From positions 1,488,001-1,552,000 of the forward strand of contig OY969431.1 of assembly GCA_963699305.1 (NCBI GenBank): a stretch of DNA of 64,000 bases, in the 5' to 3' direction. The stretch comes from JBGQAS01 sp963699305 (GTDB lineage: Bacteria; Chloroflexota; Anaerolineae; Anaerolineales; Anaerolineaceae). Within the stretch, counting starts at the first letter, position 1; each line of letters begins with the position of its first letter. The translations under genes were made by a program, and so were the position numbers. Shown in pieces: positions 26,112 to 35,266 of this stretch. The notes under the pieces are model-generated. The model was not told the origin of the DNA and did no database searches. It saw only the letters and a list, made by a program, of their open reading frames with translations.

Positions 26112-26474
26112 ATGGCTAAAAAGCCGTTCAGCACATTGGCGATCATATCCGCAATATGGGAGGCGAGTTGCGCTGGTATGCGCCATATTGATTGCGCTCG
26201 CTGTATACGCCTGGAAGTCTTATCTCAATTCAGTGGATCCACCGGGTGTTCTGGTCCACAACCGGCGGATTGATATTCTTCATTTTTTCCTACCTCTTGC
26301 TTGGCGTGCTGGCGTTCATCCTGGGCCTGCTGGCGAGAAGGAAGATACTAAAAAATAACCATGGGTTAAAGAGGGAAAGGTTTGGCGATATTCGGGATTC
26401 CGGCGGGGGTGGTGCTTGCGGTGTTCTGGTTCTTCACCACATTCAAATTTCTTGGGATGATGATGCAATATTGA
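26112..26474 (+). pseudogene. Broken small membrane-protein gene(s)
   Basis: Three short hydrophobic pieces lie in different frames in order: RRVALVCAILIALAVYAWKS (about 26166-26225), STTGGLIFFIFSYLLLGVLA then FILGLLARRK (about 26260-26345), and AIFGIPAGVVLAVFWFF then TTFKFLGMMMQY (26382-26474). Indels would join them into one protein of about 120 residues with three TM helices. Alternatively the last piece is its own 30-residue protein starting at TTG 26382 behind GAGGGAAAGG. Given the many indels in this window, a single intact gene spoiled by sequence errors is the likelier reading. Confidence 0.4.
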
Positions 26475-26517
26475 TAAAAAGGCAGAACATTATGGCTCAT
26501 GTACTAATAATCTGAAA

Positions 26518-27831
26518 TCATGTAAATTTGCGAAGAAAAATCCGCGTAAATTTTCTAGTATATTGATATATTATCGATAATTTTTTCAAATCTCTTTTTT
26601 CATCTTCCTTATTCTTTAACACCCGAGCCAATCTTTCATGAGCATATTGGTTCTCTTTTTCCATTTCAAGAGATTCTTTGAAATTAGTTTCTGCAAATTC
26701 AAATAATCCAACATTGTTATATAAATTTCCAATATTCGATTTTATCCAAGCTTCTTTCCCTGTAGCGTTTTTATTGGCTTCTACATATGCATTCATTGCC
26801 AAATTGTTCAAATCATTAGCAAGAAGAGCATTACCATATAAGGTTAAATTTCTGCTTGTCGGAGATATCTCTTTTAATTTTTCTCGGAAAAATAATTCAT
26901 ATTTAAAATCTTTTATCTCATATAAAAATGAACATATTTGATCAAGGTTCAAGTCCCCTTCGGATCTTCTTTATATGCTCTTAAATATAAATCCTTCGCC
27001 TCAGTTAATTTTCCTTTTAATCATTAAATTCTTCCGAGTAGTCGGAATATTCTAGCTTTGAAATCTTTTTGTTGATTTTCTTCTTTACTAGGTTCAACAA
27101 GATTCTGTTCAGCAATATCGTATTTCTTAAACTGTATCAGTATTTCATTTTTCTTTATTTGAATTTGATTTTTTATACTTTCACGTTTTGAAAATTCTTC
27201 AATTCTTTTATCAATCAAATCAAATTGCTCTTTCTTAACAAAATATCTATCAAAGTGTTATAAAAGAGAAATTCGTCTGGATACTTAGAAATTAATTGGT
27301 TTAATTCTATTATAGAAGCCTTCTGATCATACAATGATAAATAATGTGCTGCAAGATGTGAATATATAATTTTTTCATTTCGAATCTTAGATTTTGACAA
27401 ACGTAATAGTATTTCTCGTGCGTCACTATAATTTCCATCATTAGAAGCTGCAATCCAATCATCTTTTTTTATAGGTTTTTTCACATCTTCAGCAATAATT
27501 AAATGTTTATCACTTGATGTCTTATCCAAAGGGTTTGCTTCAGATTTTTCCTCATGAACTTGTGTATCCCCACGTAATGCATTTATGAATTCGCTTGGTT
27601 TTGTAGGGTTACTATATTCGGAAGGCGGATAAAAAACATAAGGTTTTTTTATTAATACTATAAAAAAGCCAAATGCTACTAAAATTGGAAATACTATTAC
27701 AAATATCACAAGAATGATTTGCACATACCAAAAGTATATTTAACAGCATATAAAAGGATAATTTCTACAAGTAAAATAAATAAGCATATTACACCTAATG
27801 GAGTTGTATACTTTATTTTTGGCAACATCAT
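26518..27831 (-). CDS. AT-rich TPR-like membrane protein, split by at least five indels
   Basis: The true start is ATG 27831/27828 behind AGGAGGA (reads MLPKIKYTTPLGVICLFILL). A missing T in TTTT near 27732 joins it to QIILVIFVIVFPILVAFGFF, giving two N-terminal TM helices. Then comes a Ser/Glu linker and helical repeats: DWIAASNDGNYSDAREILL, HYLSLYDQKASIIELNQLI. Further indels near 27250 (TTTT), about 27035, 27020 and 26957 (GGGG) join later pieces: KEQFDLIDKRIEEF, KGKLTEAKDLYLRAYKEDP, SNIGNLYNNVGLFEFAETN, FKESLEMEKENQYAHERLA. The last two read as tetratricopeptide repeats. The restored protein is about 437 residues, membrane-anchored with a TPR domain, so probably a protein-interaction scaffold. 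GC is far below the neighbours. Confidence 0.65.
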
Positions 27832-28169
27832 TCCTCCTCGTTTATATTACCCACCCATTATTAAACAAAACTTACATTTATATTCTAGCAAAAACACACT
27901 AAGAGGAATCCCCCCCCCTCTCTTTTCAACCACTTAACAGTTCCTTAATTCGTCACCGAAAAATACAAATTTCTGAGTACAATGGGGACTGATATTTCAT
28001 CGGAAACCATTGAAGTCAACATCGAAAACACATCATGCAAACTATAAGAAAAAGCCCAATTTAACCCTATCCGTCACATAGCTATATCATCTTGTAAATT
28101 TCAGGTGCGCGCAGCCGCGCCTCTGAAATTGTTCCGTTCGCAATCAAACCAAAACATCAAAGGAGCATC
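27832..28169. other. AT-rich intergenic region between divergent genes
   Basis: About 340 bases without a credible gene, between the divergently transcribed TPR gene and the TolB-type lipoprotein. It contains C- and A-homopolymers (CCCCCCCC near 27909) and no clear hairpin terminator, as expected for a shared upstream region. No consensus -35/-10 pair could be assigned with confidence. Confidence 0.5.
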
Positions 28170-30126
28170 ATGAAACACATTTCCACTCTCGATCCTCTCC
28201 GCAGCGTGCGCCTTGGCGCTGGTGCTTACCGCATGCAGCAGCGCGGCAACCCCCGGCGCGCAGCCTGCCGTGGAAGTTTCCGTCATCCCGGTTGATCCGC
28301 AGTTCACCCCCACCGCAACCGAACCTCCGCCACCCCCGCCCTGCACCATCGCCTTCGAATCCAACCGCGACGGCAATCATGAGATCTATCGCATGGCGCC
28401 GGATGGCAGCCAGACGATCAATCTCACCAATGATCCGGCATATGATGTCGAGCCTGCCTGGTCGGCGGATGGCAGCCAGGTTGCTTTTGTCTCAAACCGT
28501 CCCTATAAAGAACAGGAAGGCGGAAATTATATCCATGTCATGGATGCAGATGGAAGCAATGTGCGTCAGTTGACATTTGAAAATGAAAGTGCAGGACCGG
28601 ACTGGTCGCATGATGGCAGCCAGATCACGTATTCCAACAAAGGGGATATCTACATCATCAAGACAAACGGTGAAGGTCAATCACTCAACCTGACCAACAG
28701 TCCGGAACCGGATGAGCAACCCACCTGGTCACCGGATGGCAGTACCATTGCCTGGCTTTCCGGCGATGAAGGTAAACAGAACATCTTCGTCATGAACGCG
28801 GATGGCAGCAATATGCAGCAGCTGACACACAATGATGCAGCGCACGATGTCATGTGGACGATTGATGGGGAAATATTCTCCCATTGGAACCATCCAGAAG
28901 GAGTGTGTACACAATGTGTGATGGGTGCCGATGGCTCGAACGCCAGGGGCGCGGGCGGAAAAGGGGATTTACAGCGGTTTATACCTTTCCGGACATTGGA
29001 TGGAGACCGGGTTGAATGTGTCAGCCTGGACATCAATGCTGGTAATGACGAGATCTATCTCGTCGGCGAAATTTATCCGGATATATTCCTCAACCTTACC
29101 AACAACCCCGCCTTGGACCGCAATCCCGACTGGCCAGCCAACTGCCTGGCAGGTTTTGAGGGAGCTTTCCCTGAAGAATCGGCTGTTTCTGAAACCGAGT
29201 CCACGGATGCACAACTTGTTGTTGGGTATGCCGGGGATGATCCCTCCCAATGGCAGCGCAAAAATAATTTTGGCAAAGCCTGTGAAGAGCTGGGCATCCA
29301 ATGTCTTTATGGAGAGATCCCTGCATTGCTCACCAATAATGTCAATGCGATCGTGCTGAATTCAGACCCTGAACTGATCAAGGGTTCCACCTCAGCCATC
29401 CGTGAAGCTGTTGAAAAAGGCATTCCTGTTTTTGTGCTGGATGCTGAAATTGACCTGCCCGGGGTTTATTCGATCATGGCAGATCGCGGCGATATGATGC
29501 GGGCGACACTGGACAACTTGTTTAAAGACAGCGCCGGGAGTTGGGAGTTTGCTTACTTCGATTTCAGCCCGACTCACATGGACGCTGAACTCATCAAGGG
29601 ATTACTTGAAAAAGAGTATCCCAGGGTCAATGTTGTTACAAGTGATACAAAAACGTATAACATAAAAGAAGATAAATATTACGTGCAAGACCTTTTATCC
29701 AAGTATCCAAACCTCCAGGCAATTTGGACCAATGCAGGAAACATCAATGTAGTTTTTGCTATCGTGGAAAACATCAGCGATCCGGCCAAGTATCCCATGC
29801 TCAACTGTGAAGCCAACAAAGATGGCTTTTTTATCTGGAAAGACCGAATTGCTGAGCATCCCGGGTTTGAATGCACCGCGGTTAGCAATCCACCCGGGAT
29901 TGCTTATGACGCGGTTTTCGCCGCGGTTTACCTGGCAAGCGGTGAGAAAATTGATGAATCCGCCCTTAAAGGTGAATTTGGAAATGCATTTATAGTGGAT
30001 TTTCTGGTTATTACGAATGAAAATTTAATGAAAGAGCTTGAAATCATAAATTATGAAGATGGCGGTTTCGTTGTGGATATGTTGATGACCCCCGAGGAGA
30101 TCAAGGAAAAATGGTTCCTTGAGTAA
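28170..30126 (+). CDS. Lipoprotein fusing a TolB-like beta-propeller to a type-1 periplasmic-binding domain; frameshift in signal peptide
   Basis: ATG 28170 follows AGGAG. A 2-base loss (or 1-base gain) near 28186-28192 separates MKHISTL from SILSAACALALVLTACSS, the rest of the lipoprotein signal peptide. Residues about 45-300 are PD40/TolB repeats: IAFESNRDGNHEIYRMAPDG, AWSADGSQVAFVSNR, IHVMDADGSNVRQLT, TWSPDGSTIAWLSGD, IFVMNADGSNMQQLT. Residues about 325-640 form an RbsB-like sugar-binding-protein fold: GYAGDDPSQWQRKN, NAIVLNSDPELIKGSTSAIR, AVEKGIPVFVLDAEIDLPG, NLQAIWTNAGNINVVFAI, PPGIAYDAVFAAVYLASGE. No ABC permease or kinase gene is adjacent, so it may sense or present a ligand rather than import it. 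The architecture is rare as far as I know. Confidence 0.82.
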
Positions 30127-30208
30127 TCAGTTGTTGTGCAAGGCATAACCACTGCCTATGAATAAGGTACACGATCAATCCTGATTGGGATTGCCCCCTC
30201 ATAAACGA

Positions 30209-30234
30209 ACCGAGCGGATTTTCATCCGCTCGGT
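30209..30234. terminator. Bidirectional terminator between convergent genes
   Basis: The 11-bp stem ACCGAGCGGAT / ATCCGCTCGGT with a 4-base loop is followed by CTATTTTCTTTT on the plus strand. It separates the TolB-type lipoprotein from the convergent ABC exporter. Confidence 0.85.
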
Positions 30235-30253
30235 CTATTTTCTTTTCAGCTTC

Positions 30254-32145
30254 TTATATCTCTTTGCCCTCGAACTGGCTGTTGTACAGCTCGGCGTAGA
30301 AGCCCTTCTTCGCCAGCAGCTTCTCGTGCTTGCCCTGCTCCACGATGTCGCCGTCGTTCATCACCAGGATCCAGTCGGCGTCGCGGATGGTGGACAGGCG
30401 GTGGGCGATGATGAAGCTGGTGCGGCCCTTCATCAGGTCAGTCCATGGCCTTCTGGATCAGCACCTCGGTGTGGGTATCCACCGAGCTGGTGGCTTCATC
30501 CAGGATCAGCATGCTGCGGGTCGGCCAGGATGGCGCGGGCGATGGTCAGCAGCTGCATCTGCCCCTGCGAGATGTTGGTGGTCTCCTCGTTGAGCACCAT
30601 GTTGTAGCCATCCGGCAGGGTGCGGATGAAGTGGTCCACGTGGGCGGCCTTGGCGGCTGCGATGACCTCTTCGTCGGTGGCGTCCGAGCGGCCGTAGCGG
30701 ATGTTCTCCATGATGGTGCCGTTGAACAGCCAGGTATCCTGCAGCACCATGCCGAACATGCAGCGCAGGTCGTCGCGCGTGAACTCCTTGATGTCGTGCC
30801 CGTCCACCAGGATGGCGCCGCCGTTGACATCGTAGAAGCGCATCAGCAGCTTGACCATGGTGGTCTTGCCGGCGCCGGTCGGGCCGACGATGGCGATCTT
30901 CTGCCCGGGTTCGGCGTAGAAGCGAGAAATCGTTGATGATGATCTTGTCCGGGTTGTAGCCGAAGTGCACGTCCTTGAAGTCCACGCGCCCTTCGACCTT
31001 GTCAACGCTCGACCGGGGTGGCGGTATCCGGGATCTTCCTCGGCTTCGTCCAGGAATTCGAAGACGCGCTCGGCGGCTGCCATGGTCTGCTGCAGGACGT
31101 TGGAGATGTTGGCGATCTGGGTGATCGGCTGGGTGAACGAGCGCACGTACTGGATGAACGCCTGGATGTCGCCGACGGTGATCGGTTCCTTGACGGCCAG
31201 GTAGCCGCCCAGGATGCAGATGGCCACATAGCCCAGGTTGCCGACGAAGTTCATGATCGGGATCATCAAGCCCGGAAAGGAACTGCGATTTCCAGGCCGA
31301 GTCGTACAGCGTGCTGTTGATCTCGTCGAACTGCTCGACGCTCTTTGCCTCGCCGTTGAAGGCTTTCATCACCACGTGGCCGCCGTACATTTCCTCCACA
31401 TGCCCGTTGACGTGCCCCAGGTAATCCTGCTGCTGCTTGAAGTACTTCTGCGACTTGCCGATGATCAGGCCGATGACGCCGAACGAGAGCGGCAGCATCA
31501 CCAGCGCCACCAGGGTCATCTGCCAGCTGATGGTGAACATCATCACCAGCACGCCGATCACGGTGACGACCGAGGTGATGATCTGCGTCAGGCTCTGGTT
31601 GAGGGTCTGGCTGACCGTGTCCACATCGTTGGTGACGCGCGAGAGCACCTCGCCGTGGTTGGTGCCGTCGAAGTACTTGCAGCGGCATGCGGTTGATCTT
31701 TTCGGCGATGTCCTTGCGGAAGCGGTAGGTGATGTTCATCGACACGCTGGACATGATCCAGCCCTGGATGTAGCTGAAGCATGGCCGAGACCAGGTACAG
31801 GCCGAGCGTGAACAGGATGATGTTGCCGATATAGGCGAAATCGATCCGCGCCAGTGCCGGCGATCTGGTGCCATCACGCCTTCGAACAGCTTGGTGGTGG
31901 CCTTGCCCAGGATCTTGGGCCGACGATGGAGAACACCGTCGAGGCGATGGCGAAAAGCATCACGACCAGGATCGAGACCTTGTACCGCCGAGGTATTGGA
32001 TCAGCTTGTTCATCGTGCCTTTGAAGTCGCGCGGCTTTTCGCCTTTCATCATCGCCATCGGGCCGCCGCCCATCGGGCCGCGCGCTCGGTGGCGGCCACT
32101 GGACCTGCGGGAAGCGGGTGGAGGTGCTGGATGCTGTGCGATCAT
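30254..32145 (-). CDS. ABC exporter half-transporter, second subunit; many frameshifts
   Basis: The start at 32145 has AAGGAGG 7 bases upstream and overlaps the first subunit's stop (ATGA). The N-terminus has a Gly/Met-rich stretch (RGPMGGGPMAMMKGEKPRD). Pieces in all three frames reassemble an ABC_membrane + ABC_tran protein of about 630 residues: SYIQGWIMSSVSMNITYRFR, LSRVTNDVDTVSQTLNQSL, Walker A IVGPTGAGKTTMVKLL, NISQGQMQLLTIARAIL (signature) and ILDEATSSVDT (Walker B, across a 2-base loss). The end is FEGKEI. Indels are seen near 30434, 30515, 30923, 31006, 31269, 31679, 31781 and 31868, among others. All catalytic motifs survive restoration, so the gene is probably intact in the organism. 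It forms a heterodimeric exporter with the next upstream gene. Confidence 0.8.
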
Positions 32146-34390
32146 GCCAATTCCTCCTTGCTCAGCTGCGACAAGGCAATCTCGCGATAGACTTCGCAGA
32201 CTTTCATCAATTCATGGTGGCGTGCCCTTGCCGACCATCCTTGCCTTCATCCAGCACGATGATCTGTTCGGCATTCTTGATGGTGGCGATGCGCTGGGTG
32301 ACGATCAACACAGTGCTGTCGCCGGTCTTCTCCTTGAGCGCCTTGCGCAGGGCGGCGTCGGTCTTGAAATCCAGCGCCGAGAAGCTGTCATCAAAGATAT
32401 AGATCGGCGGCTTTCTTGACCAGCGCGCGGGCAATGGCCAGGCGCTGTTTCTGCCCGCCGGAGACATTCGTGCCGCCCTGGGCGATCTCGGCTTGCATGC
32501 CCTCCGGCTTGGCATTGATGAACTCGGTCGCCTGGGCGATCTCGGCTGCCGGCTTCGAGCGCCTCGTCGCTGGCATTCTCATCGGCATAGCGCAGGTTGC
32601 TCTCGATCGTGCCCGAGAACAGGATGCTCTTTTGCGGGACGTAGCCGATCTTGTCGCGCAGGTCGTGCTGGGTGACCTCGCGGATATCGATGCCGTCCAC
32701 CAGGATCGCGCCATCGGTGACATCGTAGAAGCGCGGGATCAGGTTGACGATGGTGGATTTGCCCGAGCCGGTGGTGCCGATGAAGGCGGTGGTCTGGCCG
32801 GGCTGGGCGGTAAAGCTGATATCGTGCAGCACATCCTCTTCAGCGCCCGGGTAGCGGAAGACGACATTGCGGAACTCGACGCGTGCCCTTGAACGGCTCG
32901 GGGAAGTGCTTGGGTTCTGCGGGTCCTTGATGACCGGTTCGGTCTCCAGCACATCGGCGATGCGGTCGCCGGAAACGGAGGCCCGCGGCAGGATGATGAA
33001 CATCATCGACATCATCAGGAAGGCGAACACGATCTGCATGGCATACTGCATGAAGGCCATCATGTCGCCGACCTGCATGGTGGACTTGCGCCACCTGGTG
33101 CGCCCCGACCCAGATGATCAGCAGCGACAGACCGTTCATGATCAGCATCATCACCGGCATCATGACCACCATGACGCGGTTGACGAACAGCTGGTGCTCG
33201 GTCAGGTCCATGTTGGCCTTGTCGAAGCGCTTCTCCTCGAACGCCTGCATGTTGAAGGCCCGGATGACCATCATGCCGGACAGGTTCTCGCGGGTGACCA
33301 GGTTGAGCCGGTCGATCAGGCTCTGGATGATCTTGAACTTGGGCAGGGCGATGGCGAAGACGGTCAGGATCAAGCCGAGCAGCACGACCACCGCCAGGGC
33401 GATGATCCACCACATGTAGGCGCTCTTGCCGATGGCCCGGATGACGCCGCCGACGCCGATGATGGGCGCATAGAAGACCATGCGCATCATCATGATGACC
33501 ACCATCTGGATCTGGGTGATGTCGTTGGTGGAGCGGGTGATCAGCGAGGCGGTGGAGAATTTGTCGAACTCGGTGCTGGAGAAACTCTCCACCTGCTCGA
33601 AGACATTGCGGCGCAGGTCGCGCGCCAGCCCGGCGGCGGTGCGGGCCGACAGATAACCCGACGACGATGGTGCAGACCCCCGAGAGCAGGGTCAGCAGCA
33701 GCATCAGGATGCCGGTGTTGAGGATGTAGTTGGTCTGCAGCTTGGCGGTATCCATCCCCAGGGCGGCGTACTCGGCCTTGACCGCACCCACCGCCATCTG
33801 GTTGATCATTTTGTCGCCCAGGGAGCCGAATTGGGAATCGATCTTGCCTTTGATCATTCCGAGGATGGCAGGCTGGCATTTTCAGCAAGGCAAAGAGATC
33901 CGTCCCGGCAGGCAGCTTGGAAAGGTCGAATCCGGTGTACCTTTCAGCATCGCTGCGGCCTTGGTCGGGTCGGCCAGCAGTTGCTCGAATGCCGGAAACA
34001 ACCAGCTGCGCCTTCGCCATGATCGGGTTCAGTTTTTCGAACTCCGCCGCATCCACAGCATTGAGGACATACACAGGCTCGTTTGCCAGCGTGGGATATT
34101 CTGCAACATATTTCGTGTAATCCGCTGAAGTCGTATCGACCAGCGTGTAATCTGCCAGCACGAGCGTCTTATCCGTCTCGCTCATGAACAGGGTGAGCCT
34201 TGTCCATCTCGCTCTGGCGGATGGCAACCGGTACGGCGTTTTCCACGCCGCCCTGCTGGATGCCGTTATTGACGATCTTCGACAGATAATCGGGCAGCGC
34301 CAGGTCGGCATTCGCCTGCACGAACAACAAGGCGATCGCCAGCAGGATGGAGAAGAGATAGGGTTTTAAGTCTTTAATTAATCGAAGCAT
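32142..34390 (-). CDS. ABC exporter half-transporter with extracytoplasmic insertion, first subunit; many frameshifts
   Basis: MLRLIKDLKPYLFSILLAIA begins the protein. Between TM1 and TM2 lies an insertion of about 170 residues (SETDKTLVLADYTLVDT, EPVYVLNAVDAAEFEKLNP, FDLSKLPAGTDLFALLK, IDSQFGSLGDKMINQMAVGA), predicted outside the membrane. TM2-6 follow (ILMLLLTLLSGVCTIVVG, STEFDKFSTASLITRSTND). The ATPase part has IGTTGSGKSTIVNLIPRFYD (Walker A), QKSILFSGTIESNLRYA, NVSGGQKQRLAIARAL (signature) and IFDDSFSALD (degenerate Walker B, Asp for the catalytic Glu), so this is the asymmetric partner. Indels fall near 32215, 32407, 32557, 32888, 33093, 33655, 33880, 33945, 33995 and 34198. The ectodomain type is known from clostridial exporters. 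Confidence 0.8.
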
Positions 34391-34426
34391 ATGCTAAAGA
34401 ATCTCCTGTGTGGGTTTAATTATTTC

Positions 34427-34894
34427 CTAGGGGTTTTTTGAGGAATCTGTGGGTTTTTCCAATTGACGCGCCGTCGAGATGAGCACTTCCAATCCTTCAG
34501 CGATCAAATTCTGCTGTGCCGGGGTGAGCTGGCTGGCAAGTTCTCCCATCCACTGGCTGCGGGCGGCAATACCGCGTTCAATCAGCGCTTTACCCTGAGG
34601 GGTGAGCTGGAGTTGCTTGTTGCGCCGGTCGGCGGGGTCTTCGGTGCGTGTCACCAAATTCGATTGCACCAGGTGATCCACCAGCTGGCTGGTGGCGGCG
34701 TTGGTCACACCCAGCTGCCCGCTGATATCGGAAACGCTGCAGCTGGAATCGTGGTACAGTCGCATGAGCGTGTTGGCTTGCGACGCAGAGAGTGAAACTT
34801 CATCCATGAAACGTTTGAAATCACGGAATGAGCGGTGCATGAACAAGGCGGTCCATTCGCGCATGGTTTGTGTAAATTGTTTAGACGACTGCAT
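34427..34894 (-). CDS. MarR-family repressor of the ABC exporter
   Basis: The 155-residue winged-helix protein has helices MRLYHDSSCSVSDISGQL, recognition helix VTNAATSQLVDHLVQ and wing RTEDPADRRNKQLQLTPQGK, the canonical MarR layout (DxRxxxxxLTxxG). It is followed 36 bases later by the exporter genes and preceded by a promoter overlapped by two palindromes. This is the common arrangement in which the regulator represses itself and a drug exporter until a ligand binds. Exporter substrates are unknown. The frame is intact although the neighbouring exporter genes are not. Confidence 0.9.
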   Translation of the reverse strand: MQSSKQFTQTMREWTALFMHRSFRDFKRFMDEVSLSASQANTLMRLYHDSSCSVSDISGQLGVTNAATSQLVDHLVQSNLVTRTEDPADRRNKQLQLTPQGKALIERGIAARSQWMGELASQLTPAQQNLIAEGLEVLISTARQLEKPTDSSKNP

Positions 34895-34955
34895 GGTTAA
34901 CCTTCCTGATTGGTTAAGAGCACTTAACTATATGGTGGTTTGCTGTTCCCGTCAA
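34895..34955 (-). promoter_or_regulatory. marR-exporter promoter with palindromic operator candidates
   Basis: On the minus strand, TTGACG (34950-34955) and TATAGT (34927-34932) have a 17-base spacer. TTAAGTGCTCTTAA (34914-34927) is a palindrome abutting the -10 box, and GGTTAACC (34895-34902) lies just before the ATG. Both fit sites where MarR would block transcription. Confidence 0.7.
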
Positions 34956-35035
34956 GGTTAATTTATTCAGAAATGACAAATTCTTAGAATGTTCTAATAT
35001 TCGGATTTCAATACTATAATCAGACCGTCCAATGT

Positions 35036-35266
35036 ATGAGAGGGAAATCGGTGGGAGAATCTACAGGAAGAAGATCCAACGGCGTGATCGTCATCGATCA
35101 CAATGAATGTCTGGTGTGCGGTGCCTGTGTGGGTGTTTGTCCCGTCAACGCCATGACGCTCGATTGCGCCATTTTGCGCATCCAGGTGGATGTGTGTACG
35201 CTTTGCGAAGGCTGCATATCCATTTGTCCTATCGGCGCCTTATCCATAAAAGAGCTGCCCGTATGA
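35036..35266 (+). CDS. 2[4Fe-4S] ferredoxin
   Basis: The 76-residue protein has two cluster-binding motifs, CLVCGACVGVCP and CTLCEGCISICP, each CxxCxxCxxxCP, separated by 19 residues (first to second Cys set), as in clostridial-type ferredoxins. ATG 35036 is used; GTG 35051 behind GAGGGAAA is an alternative. Its stop overlaps the next ATG (ATGA). It most likely delivers electrons to the adjacent geranylgeranyl-reductase-type flavoprotein. Confidence 0.9.
   Translation: MRGKSVGESTGRRSNGVIVIDHNECLVCGACVGVCPVNAMTLDCAILRIQVDVCTLCEGCISICPIGALSIKELPV

Noticed and set aside
27832..28169. A possible mobile-element boundary at the C-homopolymer near 27909
   Set aside because: No inverted repeats, target-site duplication or integrase is visible; the homopolymer may itself be a sequencing artefact.
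32867..33721. A 284-codon plus-strand frame and others opposite the exporter genes
   Set aside because: Products are Asp/His/Gln-rich antisense shadows; the minus strand carries all ABC motifs once indels are restored.
30254..34390. A degraded gene cluster or recombination hotspot with many small genes
   Set aside because: Pieces follow strict order of two ABC proteins with no loss of conserved residues; small independent genes are not credible.
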